From assembly GCF_008807015.1 (NCBI RefSeq), contig NZ_CP031700.1:2071014-2135013 (forward strand): a DNA stretch of 64,000 nucleotides, given 5' to 3'. A model generated the notes under the pieces. The model worked only from the letters and a program-made list of their open reading frames with translations. It was not told the origin of the DNA and made no database searches. Shown here piece after piece: positions 8,525 through 16,886 of the stretch. The first letter of the stretch is position 1. Each line of letters begins with the position of its first letter. The stretch comes from Neisseria zalophi (GTDB lineage: Bacteria; Pseudomonadota; Gammaproteobacteria; Burkholderiales; Neisseriaceae). The position numbers and the translations under genes were made by a program.

Positions 8525-9619
8525 TTAACGGCGGGCAATATTAGGTGTATCCACCCGAACATCGGCATTCTGGGCACGGTGACGCAAAGCATGATCTATC
8601 AACACCAAGGCCAACATCGCTTCCGCTATCGGCGCGGCACGCAACCCGACGCAAGGATCATGGCGGCCGTGCGTCGCCAGCTCGACCGGCTGCCCGTCGA
8701 TATCAATGGAACGGCGCGGTGTGGCAATACTGCTGGTCGGTTTCACGGCGATATTCACCAAAATATCCTGCCCCGTGCTGATGCCGCCTAACACACCACC
8801 GGCATGATTGGATAGAAAACCTTCAGGGGTAAGTTCATCGCCATGTTCGCTGCCACGCTGGGCAATGCTGCGAAATCCAGCACCGATTTCCACCCCTTTC
8901 ACTGCATTAATACTCATCATGGCATGGGCGATATCGGCATCGAGCCGGTCGAAAACCGGTTCGCCCAAACCGACCGGCACGCCGTGTGCTTCAATACTCA
9001 AACCTGCGCCAACCGAATCCAATGATTTGCGGATGCTGTCCATATAGCTTTCTAACTCGGCAATCTGGCTGTGATTGGCGGCAAAAAACGGATTTTGGCC
9101 GATATATTCATAGCCCTCGAAACGGATTTCCTGCGTGCCGATTTGGGTAACATAAGCGGTAATCTCTGTGCCGAACTGTTGTTTCAACCATTTTTTGGCC
9201 ACGGCACCGGCGGCAACACGCGCAGCGGTTTCCCGTGCCGAAGAGCGGCCGCCGCCGCGATAATCGCGCGTGCCGTATTTGTGCCAATAAGTATAGTCTG
9301 CATGGCCGGGGCGGAAGCTGCGGGCGATATTGCCATAATCTTTACTGCGTTGGTCGGTATTGCGAATCAATAAGGCAATTGGCGTGCCGGTGGTTTTGCC
9401 TTCAAATACGCCGGAAAGAATTTCCACTTCGTCCGCTTCCCTACGTTGGGTCACATGGCGGCTGGTACCGGGTTTGCGGCGGTCGAGATCAGTTTGAATA
9501 TCTTGTTCACTCAAGGCCAGCCCCGGCGGGCAGCCGTCGATAATACAGCCCAATGCGGGGCCGTGGCTTTCGCCAAAAGTGGTTACGGTGAAGAGTTGTC
9601 CGAATGTATTGCCTGCCAT
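8525..9619 (-). CDS. aroC: Chorismate synthase
   Basis: The last step of the shikimate pathway: 5-enolpyruvylshikimate-3-phosphate to chorismate, using reduced FMN. Signature segments are [14 protein letters not shown] near the start, [38 protein letters not shown] (written here only as a location, about residues 120-145) and [14 protein letters not shown]. Start set at 9619 (MAGNTFG), giving 364 residues against 361 in E. coli; the frame extends nine codons upstream without support. Chorismate feeds trpG/trpD, which follow within 5 kb but are not co-transcribed. Confidence 0.96.
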   Translation of the reverse strand: MAGNTFGQLFTVTTFGESHGPALGCIIDGCPPGLALSEQDIQTDLDRRKPGTSRHVTQRREADEVEILSGVFEGKTTGTPIALLIRNTDQRSKDYGNIARSFRPGHADYTYWHKYGTRDYRGGGRSSARETAARVAAGAVAKKWLKQQFGTEITAYVTQIGTQEIRFEGYEYIGQNPFFAANHSQIAELESYMDSIRKSLDSVGAGLSIEAHGVPVGLGEPVFDRLDADIAHAMMSINAVKGVEIGAGFRSIAQRGSEHGDELTPEGFLSNHAGGVLGGISTGQDILVNIAVKPTSSIATPRRSIDIDGQPVELATHGRHDPCVGLRAAPIAEAMLALVLIDHALRHRAQNADVRVDTPNIARR

Positions 9620-9664
9620 GATTTTATACTGAGTAAAGAAAAACAAGCGTTCAGTTTAGCATAA

Positions 9665-9696
9665 AGGCCGTCTGAACAATATCTTTCAGACGGCCT
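9665..9696. terminator. Inverted DUS pair after putP
   Basis: AGGCCGTCTGAA and TTCAGACGGCCT separated by eight bases, about 20 bases beyond the putP stop on the minus strand. Confidence 0.75.
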
Positions 9697-9718
9697 CGAT
9701 TACTACAATCGCAAATGG

Positions 9719-11215
9719 TTATTTGGCGGCACGATAGGATTTATCAGCTTCATCAAATGTGTTTTCCACTGCTTCTGTGGTTTTACCCATCAACGATACG
9801 GCTACAATAGCAATCAAACAGGCGATAAAGCCGGGAACGATTTCATACAAGCTGCTGTTGGCTTGCTCTTTCCATAATACCACCACAACAGCACCGACAA
9901 TCATACCGGCCAAAGCACCAGCAGATGTCATCCGTTTCCAGAATACCGACAGAATCACCACCGGACCAAACGCAGCACCGAAGCCTGCCCATGCATAAGA
10001 CACCAAGCCCAACACTTTGCTATCGGGATCGGAAGCGATAATAATGGCAATCACAGACACCGCCAACACCATCAAACGACCAATCCACACCAATTCACCT
10101 TGGGTAGCATCAGGGCGTAAAAAGCCTTTGTAGAAGTCTTCGGTAATCGCACTGGAACACACCAACAATTGGCAGGATAAGGTTGACATTACCGCAGCCA
10201 AAATAGCGGAAAGAATCACACCGGCCACCCAAGGGTTAAATAAAATGGTTGTCAGCGCAATAAAGATACGTTCATTGTTGCCGCCTAATTCTGCAACTTG
10301 GTCGGGGTTGCTGCCGAAGTAAGCAATACCGAAATAACCAACCATACATGCGCCCAACAAACACAACACCATCCAAGTCATACCGATACGGCGTGCCGAA
10401 ATCAACGACTTAACACTTTCAGCCGCCATAAAACGTGCCAAGATATGCGGTTGGCCAAAATAGCCCAATCCCCACGCCAGCAACGAAACAACACCTATAA
10501 ACGTCGTATTGGCCCAAAAGTTGCCATATTCTTTGCCCGCGCTAACGGATGCACTTTGAATCGCCATCGACATTTCATCGGCACCGCCCAAAGCCAGATA
10601 AACCATAACGGGGGTCAGGATTAAGGCAAAAATCATCAATGTGGCCTGAATGGTATCCGTCCAACTTACCGCCAAGAAACCGCCGATAAAGGTATAGGCA
10701 ATAGTCGCACCCGCGCCCAACCACATGGCTTGGCTATAAGTGACATCAAACAGACTTTGAAACAGGCGCGCCCCGGCCACAACGCCCGATGCACAATAAA
10801 TGGTGAAGAACAACAAAATAATCGCTGCCGAAATAACTTTTATAACAGCACTGCGCGCACCGAAACGATGGAAAAAATAATCCGGCAATGTTAAGGCGTT
10901 ATTATTGTATTCGGTATGCACACGTAAACGCCCCGCCACCAACCGCCAGTTCAGATAAGCACCGACACTCAAACCGATGGCAATCCAACCTTGATTCAAA
11001 CCGCTGGCATAAAGCGCACCGGGCAAACCCATCAACAACCAGCCCGACATATCGGAAGCACCGGCCGACATCGCCGTAACAAAACTGCCCAAACTACGCC
11101 CGCCGAGAATGTAATCATCAAAACTGCGGGTGGAATAGTACGCTGCCATGCCAATCAGCAACACGGCAACCAGATAGATGCCGAAAGTAACGTACATCGG
11201 ATTAAATTGGCCCAT
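9719..11215 (-). CDS. putP: Sodium/proline symporter
   Basis: A 498-residue sodium:solute symporter (SSS family) with about 13 membrane helices that imports proline with Na+. The N-terminal FDDYILGGRSLGSF, the ASDMSGWLL motif in the second helix and the central GYFGQPHILARFMA stretch are diagnostic of PutP. GAGG lies just before the ATG at 11215. The leader contains an intrinsic terminator hairpin 20-45 bases before the start, suggesting regulation after initiation. Confidence 0.93.
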   Translation of the reverse strand: MGQFNPMYVTFGIYLVAVLLIGMAAYYSTRSFDDYILGGRSLGSFVTAMSAGASDMSGWLLMGLPGALYASGLNQGWIAIGLSVGAYLNWRLVAGRLRVHTEYNNNALTLPDYFFHRFGARSAVIKVISAAIILLFFTIYCASGVVAGARLFQSLFDVTYSQAMWLGAGATIAYTFIGGFLAVSWTDTIQATLMIFALILTPVMVYLALGGADEMSMAIQSASVSAGKEYGNFWANTTFIGVVSLLAWGLGYFGQPHILARFMAAESVKSLISARRIGMTWMVLCLLGACMVGYFGIAYFGSNPDQVAELGGNNERIFIALTTILFNPWVAGVILSAILAAVMSTLSCQLLVCSSAITEDFYKGFLRPDATQGELVWIGRLMVLAVSVIAIIIASDPDSKVLGLVSYAWAGFGAAFGPVVILSVFWKRMTSAGALAGMIVGAVVVVLWKEQANSSLYEIVPGFIACLIAIVAVSLMGKTTEAVENTFDEADKSYRAAK

Positions 11216-11235
11216 ATAAACCTCGATTTCTGACT

Positions 11236-11261
11236 AAAAAACCGCATGGTTAAGATGCGGT
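11236..11261 (-). terminator. Terminator hairpin inside the putP leader
   Basis: On the minus strand ACCGCAT, a 7-base loop, ATGCGGT, then a six-T run: a complete intrinsic terminator ending about 20 bases before the putP ATG. No other minus-strand gene lies upstream, so it sits in the sense orientation of the putP leader and may be an attenuator. Confidence 0.6.
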
Positions 11262-11313
11262 ATCAAATGTTTTTCTATTGATAACCAAGCCATCATAAAC
11301 GGCTTGTAACCGC

Positions 11314-11342
11314 ATTTAACCTGACGCATTGATTTAAGTCAA
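11314..11342 (-). promoter_or_regulatory. Candidate putP promoter with FNR-like -35
   Basis: Minus-strand TTGACT, 17 bases, TTAAAT. The -35 is part of TTGACTTAAATCAA (11329-11342), a 9/10 match to the FNR palindrome TTGAT-N4-ATCAA. If FNR binds here it would cover the -35. One or two such 9/10 matches are expected by chance in 64 kb. Confidence 0.35.
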
Positions 11343-11481
11343 GATTTGTTAATCATCGGCCCCCCGCTACCAATACCCGCTTATACAGGCCGTCTGAAAC
11401 CCGATTGCCGGCTATTTTGGCCGCCCGCTTCCCCGAATAGGCCGTCTGAAAAACCGTATCCCTAAGCCTGCCGCCTACTGC

Positions 11482-11487
11482 TATAAT
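11482..11487 (+). promoter_or_regulatory. lgt -10 box
   Basis: A perfect TATAAT about 29 bases before the chosen lgt start. It overlaps the alternative upstream ATG at 11486, which is therefore unlikely to be transcribed. No good -35 is seen. Confidence 0.5.
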
Positions 11488-11515
11488 GTCGGCCTTAAAA
11501 AACATCAAGGCGACC

Positions 11516-12385
11516 ATGATTATGATGATCCATCCGCAATTCAGCCCCGAAATATTCAGCATCGGCCCGCTCGCCGTACGCTGGTATGCACTCAGCTATA
11601 TTTTGGCCTTTGTCTTGTTTATCGCATTGGGCCGCCGCCGTATTGCGCAGGGCAATTCGGTGTTCACCAAAGAAATGCTGGACGACTTGCTGACCTACGG
11701 CGTATTCGGTGTGATTTTGGGCGGCCGCATCGGTTATGTTTTGTTTTACAAACTCTCATACTATATGGAAAACCCCGGCGATATTTTGAAAGTATGGGAA
11801 GGCGGAATGTCGTTTCACGGCGGTTTTCTCGGTGTATTGGCTGCTATGTGGTTGTTCGGGCGAAGAAAGCATATCGGTTTCTGGCGCGTGGCCGACTTTG
11901 TCGCCCCGTTAGTGCCATTAGGATTGGCATCCGGCCGTATCGGCAACTTTATCAATGGCGAATTATGGGGACGCATCACCGACATCAATGCCTTTTGGGC
12001 AATGGGTTTCCCGCAAGCGCATTATGAAGATGCCGCCGCTGCCGCCAACAATCCGCAATGGTCGGAATGGCTGCTGCAATACGGCATGCTGCCGCGCCAC
12101 CCCTCGCAGCTATACCAATTCGCCCTCGAAGGAGTTTGCCTATTTGTGATTGTGTGGCTTTTTTCAAAAAAACCGCGCCCGGTCGGACAAGTTTCCATGG
12201 TATTCTTGGCCGGATACGGTATATTCCGCTTTATTGCCGAATTTGCACGCCAACCCGATGACTACCTCGGCCTGTTAACACTGGGCTTATCTATGGGACA
12301 ATGGCTGAGCACACCTATGATTCTCTTGGGGATTATCGGTTTTGTTTACTTCGGCAAACGCAACCAACCGCTGCATTCCGCCTAA
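11516..12385 (+). CDS. lgt: Prolipoprotein diacylglyceryl transferase
   Basis: An inner-membrane enzyme that moves diacylglycerol from phosphatidylglycerol onto the lipobox cysteine of prolipoproteins, the first step of lipoprotein maturation. Seven membrane helices are expected. Key segments are [19 protein letters not shown] and the signature [18 protein letters not shown]. Start at 11516 because AAGG lies 5 bases upstream and a -10 box overlaps the earlier ATG; this gives 289 residues. The window encodes at least one client, the SCO1-like lipoprotein at 27.2 kb. Confidence 0.96.
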   Translation: MIMMIHPQFSPEIFSIGPLAVRWYALSYILAFVLFIALGRRRIAQGNSVFTKEMLDDLLTYGVFGVILGGRIGYVLFYKLSYYMENPGDILKVWEGGMSFHGGFLGVLAAMWLFGRRKHIGFWRVADFVAPLVPLGLASGRIGNFINGELWGRITDINAFWAMGFPQAHYEDAAAAANNPQWSEWLLQYGMLPRHPSQLYQFALEGVCLFVIVWLFSKKPRPVGQVSMVFLAGYGIFRFIAEFARQPDDYLGLLTLGLSMGQWLSTPMILLGIIGFVYFGKRNQPLHSA

Positions 12386-12427
12386 TACCGCACAACGTTT
12401 CAGACGGCCTCAGAAAGCCCAAACATC

Positions 12428-13033
12428 ATGCTTTTAATGATAGATAACTACGACAGCTTTACTTACAATATCGTGCAGTATTTTGCCGAACTCGGTCAGG
12501 ATGTGCTGGTGCGCCGCAACGATGATATTACTTTAGAAGAAATCGCCGCACTCAACCCGCAATATCTGGTTATCGGCCCCGGCCCCTGTTCGCCGAAAGA
12601 GGCCGGTATTTCCATTGCCGCCATGCAGCATTTTGCCGGCAAACTGCCGATTATGGGGGTTTGTCTCGGCCATCAGACCATAGGCCAAGCTTTCGGCGGC
12701 AATATTGTTCGCGCACAAACGCTGATGCACGGCAAAGTATCGCCGGTGCATCATCAAAACCGCGGCATGTTCCGCAACCTGCCCAACCCCGTTAGCTGCA
12801 CGCGTTATCACAGCTTGGTTATCGACCGCGCCACCTTACCCGACTGCCTCGATATTACGGCATGGACCGACGACGGCGAAATCATGGGCGTACGCCATAA
12901 AACCTTAGCCATCGAGGGCGTACAATTCCATCCCGAAGCCCTGCTCACCGAATATGGTCATGAAATGTTAGATAATTTTTTAAAAGAATTTCAAACATTC
13001 TCTACTACCAACACCACAACAGAAGCCGTCTGA
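12428..13033 (+). CDS. trpG: Anthranilate synthase component II (glutamine amidotransferase)
   Basis: A 201-residue class I amidotransferase that supplies ammonia from glutamine to TrpE. It begins [14 protein letters not shown], has the oxyanion region [11 protein letters not shown], the nucleophile in [12 protein letters not shown], and the catalytic His-x-Glu in [10 protein letters not shown]. TrpE is not in the window. trpD follows after 74 bases, so the two are probably co-transcribed. A DUS lies just before this gene and another right at its stop. Confidence 0.95.
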   Translation: MLLMIDNYDSFTYNIVQYFAELGQDVLVRRNDDITLEEIAALNPQYLVIGPGPCSPKEAGISIAAMQHFAGKLPIMGVCLGHQTIGQAFGGNIVRAQTLMHGKVSPVHHQNRGMFRNLPNPVSCTRYHSLVIDRATLPDCLDITAWTDDGEIMGVRHKTLAIEGVQFHPEALLTEYGHEMLDNFLKEFQTFSTTNTTTEAV

Positions 13034-13107
13034 ACAACCCAGCATACAGCTGCCCCAAGCAGCCGCACCGATTTAACCGCAGCACCCCTCCGAAAGATAC
13101 TCTTTTT

Positions 13108-14139
13108 ATGATTACACCCCAGCAAGCCATCCTCCGCCTTATCGACAACAACGAACTTTTCTATGATGAAATGACCGATTTGATGCGGCAGATTATGAGC
13201 GGGCAAGTCCCCCCCGAACAGATTGCCGCCATCCTCACCGGCTTGCGTATCAAAGTGGAAACCGTTTCGGAAATCAGTGCGGCGGCTGCCGTTTTGCGTG
13301 AATTTGCCACCCCCGTGCATGTACAAGATACCACCCACCTTGTGGATATTGTCGGTACCGGCGGTGATGGGGCGAAAACTTTTAATATTTCAACCACTGC
13401 TATGTTTGTTGCCGCAGCAGCCGGTGCCAAAATTGCCAAGCACGGCGGACGTTCTGTTTCCTCCGCCAGCGGCGCCGCCGATGTAATGGAATACTTGGGC
13501 GTTAACCTCAGCCTGTCGCCCGACCAAGTCGGCCAATGTATCGACCACACCGGCGTCGGCTTTATGTTTGCGCCCAACCATCACAACGCCATGCGTTATG
13601 TCGCCCCTGTGCGCAGATCACTCGGGTTCCGCAGTATTTTCAATATTCTCGGCCCCCTCACCAATCCTGCCGGTGCACCCAACCAGCTTTTAGGCGTTTT
13701 CCATATCGACTTATGCGGTATTCTTTCACGGGTATTGAAACAGCTCGGTTCCGAGCATGTTTTGGTGGTGCACGGTAGCGACGGATTAGATGAAATCACC
13801 ATCACCGGCTCCTCTCGTATTGCCGAACTCCACAACGGCAGCATTAGCGAATATGATGTTGACCCCGAACAATTCGGCCTACCCGTGTATAAAAACCTCG
13901 ACGATATCCGCGTTGCCGACAGCCATGAATCTTTAAATATGATGAACCGCGTACTTGCCGGCGAAAAAGGTGCGCCGCGCGATATTGTCTTATTAAACGC
14001 TGCCGCCGGATTATATGCCGCTAACGTTGTTTCTTCCTTTTCAGACGGCCTGGAAGCTGCCATTGATTCCATCGATTCTGGCAAAGCCAAGGCCAAACAA
14101 ACCGAATTTACGGCTTATACGCAAAAAATTGCTGCTTAA
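13108..14139 (+). CDS. trpD: Anthranilate phosphoribosyltransferase
   Basis: The second step of tryptophan synthesis: anthranilate plus PRPP to phosphoribosylanthranilate. 343 residues, the usual length. The PRPP and anthranilate sites are visible as [36 protein letters not shown] and the LGPLTNPAG motif. A DUS is read in frame near the C-terminus (SDGLE at 14039-14050). Next gene after trpG; other trp genes are at 52.7-54.7 kb. Confidence 0.96.
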   Translation: MITPQQAILRLIDNNELFYDEMTDLMRQIMSGQVPPEQIAAILTGLRIKVETVSEISAAAAVLREFATPVHVQDTTHLVDIVGTGGDGAKTFNISTTAMFVAAAAGAKIAKHGGRSVSSASGAADVMEYLGVNLSLSPDQVGQCIDHTGVGFMFAPNHHNAMRYVAPVRRSLGFRSIFNILGPLTNPAGAPNQLLGVFHIDLCGILSRVLKQLGSEHVLVVHGSDGLDEITITGSSRIAELHNGSISEYDVDPEQFGLPVYKNLDDIRVADSHESLNMMNRVLAGEKGAPRDIVLLNAAAGLYAANVVSSFSDGLEAAIDSIDSGKAKAKQTEFTAYTQKIAA

Positions 14140-14172
14140 ATTCAATAGCCCCGCTCGGATAATCCATAAAAC

Positions 14173-14204
14173 AAAAGGCCGTCTGAATATTCAGACGGCC
14201 TTTT
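14173..14204. terminator. Inverted DUS pair between trpD and bfd
   Basis: AAAAGGCCGTCTGAA and its complement with a two-base centre and flanking A and T runs. It serves both convergent genes. Confidence 0.85.
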
Positions 14205-14217
14205 TGATATAAAATCT

Positions 14218-14424
14218 TTAAGCTTGCACGTTAATTCCGGCAGTAACCATATTGCTGTTTTGTGCATTATGACCATTTAAAAAAGAAGTTGCCAATTCGC
14301 TGCAACTACCGCAACAGGTAGCTACACCTAATTGTGCCTGCAAATCGCCCAAGCTGTTAGCACCGGCGGCTACGGTCTCTTGAATTTCACGGTCGGTTAC
14401 CGCGTTACAGATACATACAAACAT
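14218..14424 (-). CDS. bfd: Bacterioferritin-associated ferredoxin
   Basis: A 68-residue [2Fe-2S] protein. Cys4 and Cys6 (VCICN) plus Cys38 and Cys41 (CCGSC) fit the C-x-C ... C-x2-C pattern of Bfd, which passes electrons to bacterioferritin haem to release stored iron. Its client proteins BfrA/BfrB are encoded 13 kb away. AAGGAG precedes the ATG by 7 bases. A good promoter and a palindromic operator-like site lie directly upstream. Confidence 0.9.
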   Translation of the reverse strand: MFVCICNAVTDREIQETVAAGANSLGDLQAQLGVATCCGSCSELATSFLNGHNAQNSNMVTAGINVQA

Positions 14425-14446
14425 TTTGCGCTCCTTAATCCGTAAT

Positions 14447-14507
14447 CTAAATGAGATTTAGTTTTATTATTAACTGATAATATAAATACAAATTGTTTGC
14501 ATTGCAA
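14447..14507 (-). promoter_or_regulatory. bfd promoter with palindrome over the early transcript
   Basis: Minus strand: TTGCAA (14502-14507), 17 bases, TATATT (14479-14484). Just after the predicted start lies the palindrome CTAAATGAGATTTAG (14447-14461). An iron-responsive repressor such as Fur is plausible for bfd, but the sequence is only loosely Fur-box-like. Confidence 0.45.
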
Positions 14508-14600
14508 GATAGAGAATGTAAATTATATCAATAAAAAAATTTATCAAAAATATATTTATGTTTTAAAATTTAAATAACAATCTATTTTTTAATACTAATA

Positions 14601-14640
14601 GGGCTGAAATAGATTAGCGATTACCAATCTATTTCAGCCC
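14601..14640. repeat. Perfect 15-bp inverted repeat of unknown role
   Basis: GGGCTGAAATAGATT, a ten-base loop, then the exact complement. No T run follows on either strand, so it is not a standard intrinsic terminator. It is not DUS-related and I find no second copy in the window. Confidence 0.7.
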
Positions 14641-14683
14641 CAAACTCATACATTCTTACCAATTATTATAAGCTTTGAAAAGC

Positions 14684-14937
14684 AAAAAAAAGGGGTGGCA
14701 TATAGCCACACCCAAACACACACACATCAAGAGGAAAAGAGATGAAAAAATCTTCATTTGGCTTCTCCCAAGTCTCTGCTCACTTGCTTCTGACCCAGAA
14801 GAATAAAACCGTTGCAATAATGATTACAAAAACAATCGTAGTTAATGACAAAAAACTATCTGAGATTTAAAAATTTATTTAAAAGTGTCATTACATGTCG
14901 CTTAAATAAAAATAAATCGTTTTTGTTTTTAGTAATT
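14684..14937 (-). ncRNA. Candidate FNR-driven short transcript (minus strand)
   Basis: An FNR-type site at 14972-14985 and a perfect TATAAT (14945-14950) 31 bases from its centre predict a class II start near 14937. Transcription would end at an excellent terminator at 14684-14713: GGG, one bulged base, GTGGC, loop, GCCAC, CCC, then eight T. The roughly 250-base transcript has no ATG frame of note. One frame (14780-14851, TTG start, no ribosome site) would give a 23-residue membrane peptide ending FFWVRSK. Neisseria is known to have an FNR-induced sRNA (AniS/FnrS); identity with it is not established here. Confidence 0.45.
14742..14870 (+). CDS. Possible 42-residue small protein
   Basis: ATG at 14742 follows an excellent GAGG with 7-base spacing. 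The frame starts MKKSSFGFSQVSAHLLL and ends at TAA 14868-14870. It is antisense to the candidate minus-strand transcript. I see no promoter for it and no recognisable motif, so at most one of the two readings is likely right. Confidence 0.2.
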   Translation: MKKSSFGFSQVSAHLLLTQKNKTVAIMITKTIVVNDKKLSEI

Positions 14938-14971
14938 GGGTGTAATTATAAAGAAAATTTGTTATTTGTTT

Positions 14972-14985
14972 TTGATTCAGGTCAA
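14972..14985. promoter_or_regulatory. FNR-type box between two divergent -10 elements
   Basis: TTGATTCAGGTCAA matches the FNR consensus TTGAT-N4-ATCAA at 9 of 10 positions. Outward -10 boxes lie symmetrically: TATAAT on minus (14945-14950) and TTTAAT on plus (15007-15012), each centred 31 bases from the box centre, the spacing of FNR class II promoters. Confidence 0.5.
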
Positions 14986-15019
14986 GCTTCTGCCGAATCA
15001 TTCAAATTTAATCATAAAA

Positions 15020-15219
15020 AATGCAAAATTTTTCATAAATCTCAGTATAACTGTTCAAACAGCCTCATCAATATACCCGTGTTATCTGATCTAATCTAGT
15101 ATTTGCAAATGTTCGTACAGCTTCAAGTAATGACCGGCAATTTAAATCAATCACTGCTGTTAAACAAAAAAATTATCAATAACTTTAAAGGCCGCCTGAA
15201 TAAAAATTCAGGCGGCCTT
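15020..15219 (+). ncRNA. Candidate FNR-driven short transcript (plus strand)
   Basis: From the plus-strand -10 box TTTAAT (15007-15012) a start near 15020 is predicted. The next terminator in that direction is the DUS-like hairpin at 15189-15219, giving about 200 bases. No coding frame with a start and ribosome site is apparent. Weaker than the minus-strand candidate because the -10 is imperfect and the terminator also serves the convergent gene. Confidence 0.25.
15189..15219. terminator. Variant DUS pair (both arms changed together)
   Basis: AAGGCCGCCTGAAT and ATTCAGGCGGCCTT. Both arms carry C for T at the same core position, so the stem is kept while both DUS copies are altered. It ends the histidine-rich gene on the minus strand. 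Confidence 0.75.
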
Positions 15220-15241
15220 GTTATATTAACATTATAAAAAC

Positions 15242-15583
15242 TTATTGGTTCACGATTTCAACCGGCCCATGATCATCGCAATGATCGCCGTGTTGATGGT
15301 GTAAGCGTCCGTTAACGATATAGTCAATATGATCACCATGTGGAACAGCTTCATGTCCACAACCTTCTCCGTGTACATGCCCTGCACAATCGTGCACAGG
15401 ATGGCAGCCGTCGGGATTGGTTGCATTCACTTCTAAGCTGTGTTCGTCGTAATGACCGTTATGTTCGTGGTGCAGGTGGCCATCGTGTATATAATCAATA
15501 TGATCATTGTGTTTGATAGCAGTATGGCCACAGCCCTTGCCGTGAACATGGTCATGATGCGGGTGGGTGGTGCAATGGCTCAT
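15242..15583 (-). CDS. Duplicated histidine-rich metal-binding protein
   Basis: 113 residues, of which 28 are His and 6 are Cys. Two copies of one unit make up the protein: residues 14-51 and 71-109 share HG-x-GCGH-x-A, H-x-DHIDYI, G-x-LHH and a D/EH ending. There is no signal peptide, so it should be cytoplasmic. The composition argues for binding or buffering a transition metal (zinc, nickel or cobalt). Single-unit relatives of this kind are seen near zinc-homeostasis genes, but that is family-level memory and no transporter lies beside it here. AAGGAAACTAAA precedes the start. Confidence 0.8.
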   Translation of the reverse strand: MSHCTTHPHHDHVHGKGCGHTAIKHNDHIDYIHDGHLHHEHNGHYDEHSLEVNATNPDGCHPVHDCAGHVHGEGCGHEAVPHGDHIDYIVNGRLHHQHGDHCDDHGPVEIVNQ

Positions 15584-15616
15584 TTTAGTTTCCTTATTGG
15601 GTTGTAAAGTGGCTAC

Positions 15617-15667
15617 ATCATACTAAGAACTGCTCAATTTGTAAATAACTTATTGTTTATAATAAAC
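15617..15667 (-). promoter_or_regulatory. Promoter of the histidine-rich gene with upstream palindrome
   Basis: Minus strand TTTACA (15640-15645), 17 bases, TATGAT (15617-15622). Ten bases upstream of the -35 lies the perfect palindrome GTTTATAATAAAC (15655-15667), loosely like Zur/Fur-type operators. Confidence 0.5.
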
Positions 15668-15843
15668 TTTATTTCGATATATCATAACATCGGGCATTAC
15701 GGCAAAATAACTGCCGCCATCATAAGCAGCTGAAACAAACACACGGAAGAAAAAAGGATTCGGTTATAATTCACCGTTTTCCGTGTTTATTAAAACCTGC
15801 CTTAAATGCGATTAAAACACCTGCATGCTATTAATTATTTAAA

Positions 15844-15874
15844 TTCAGACGGCCTTATATTAAAGGCCGTCTGA
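15844..15874. repeat. DUS pair in tail-to-tail orientation
   Basis: TTCAGACGGCCT then AGGCCGTCTGAA, the opposite order from the terminator-type pairs. It lies 20 bases before lysO, in its leader. Confidence 0.8.
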
Positions 15875-15894
15875 AAAGATTTCTAAAGATTATT

Positions 15895-16800
15895 ATGAAT
15901 AGTTTGATAACTTTGGTTTCTATTCTGATTCCGCTTTTTCTCGGCTTCTTTATCAGCGTCCCCAAGCCTTACCTGCATTTGATTGATAAGGCTTTATCGC
16001 TATTGGTCTATCTGATTCTGCTACTTATCGGCGTATCATTGTCGCAAGTCGAAAATCTGCATACTCGGATTGATACGATTATCGGCTCGACGGCATTATT
16101 ATTTGTCTGCGTTATCGGCATGAATCTACTGGTGCTTATTTGGTTCGACCGCCGTTATCCTTGGCAGGCTCACGGTAGCGGTAAAAAAGTACATATCGGT
16201 ATTGCCGGCAGCTTAAAGCAGCTCGGTTGTGTGGTAGCAGGTTTCTTAGCCGGATATGTACTAACTGGGTACTGGTTGCCACCGGAAAATACCGGCAACT
16301 ATTGCCTGATGCTGCTGGTATTTTTAGTCGGCGTACAACTACGCAGCAGCGGCATTACCCTTAGGCAGGTGTTGCTCAACCGCCGCGGTGTCCAAACCGC
16401 TATCTGGATTACCGCATCTTCGCTGGCAGGCGGCATATTGTTTGCATTGTTGATGCCAGAAGTCTCATGGAGCAAGGGCTTGGCATTGGCTTCAGGATTC
16501 GGTTGGTATTCGCTTTCCGGCATTGTGATGACCGAAGCCTACGGGCCGGTTTGGGGCAGCATCACACTATTAAACGATTTATTACGCGAATTTTTTGCTT
16601 TGGTTTTTATCCCCATCTTAATGCGGCGTTATCCGAGCACTGCTGTCGGCATCGGCGGCGCGACCAGCTTGGATTTCACCTTACCCGTTATTCAAAGTGC
16701 CGGCGGTTTGCAGGCAGTGCCGCTGGCCATTAGTTTTGGCTTTATTATCAACGTTGCCGCACCTTTTTTAATGGTTATTTTTTCTAGTTTGAACTTTTAA
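15895..16800 (+). CDS. lysO: Lysine exporter LysO family
   Basis: A 301-residue inner-membrane protein with about eight helices, of the DUF340/LysO (YbjE) family that exports L-lysine in E. coli. The conserved C-terminal half is clear: GFGWYSLSGIVMTEAYGP, NDLLREFFALVFIP, and GGATSLDFTLPVIQ with the charged residues needed for transport. A TATAAT lies at 15765-15770 but without a clear -35. A DeoR-type regulator follows after 86 bases on the same strand. Confidence 0.9.
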   Translation: MNSLITLVSILIPLFLGFFISVPKPYLHLIDKALSLLVYLILLLIGVSLSQVENLHTRIDTIIGSTALLFVCVIGMNLLVLIWFDRRYPWQAHGSGKKVHIGIAGSLKQLGCVVAGFLAGYVLTGYWLPPENTGNYCLMLLVFLVGVQLRSSGITLRQVLLNRRGVQTAIWITASSLAGGILFALLMPEVSWSKGLALASGFGWYSLSGIVMTEAYGPVWGSITLLNDLLREFFALVFIPILMRRYPSTAVGIGGATSLDFTLPVIQSAGGLQAVPLAISFGFIINVAAPFLMVIFSSLNF

Positions 16801-16886
16801 AACAAGCTTGCACCGCAGCCTGTAATTTGGCAAAATCGCACCATAACTTTATGATATAGCAATTATTTAGAAGAAAAAAATAAATC

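Noticed and set aside
11233-11327. 31-codon leader-peptide candidate before putP
   Set aside because: No ribosome site and only two prolines, so it does not look like a proline attenuator peptide.
11329-11342. Firm FNR site for putP
   Set aside because: Match is 9/10 but the best promoter reading uses it as a -35, and one or two such matches are expected by chance; kept only as low-confidence.
14845-15099. 84-codon plus-strand frame across the FNR-type box
   Set aside because: No ribosome site, AT-rich composition gives chance frames, and it runs through the predicted promoter.
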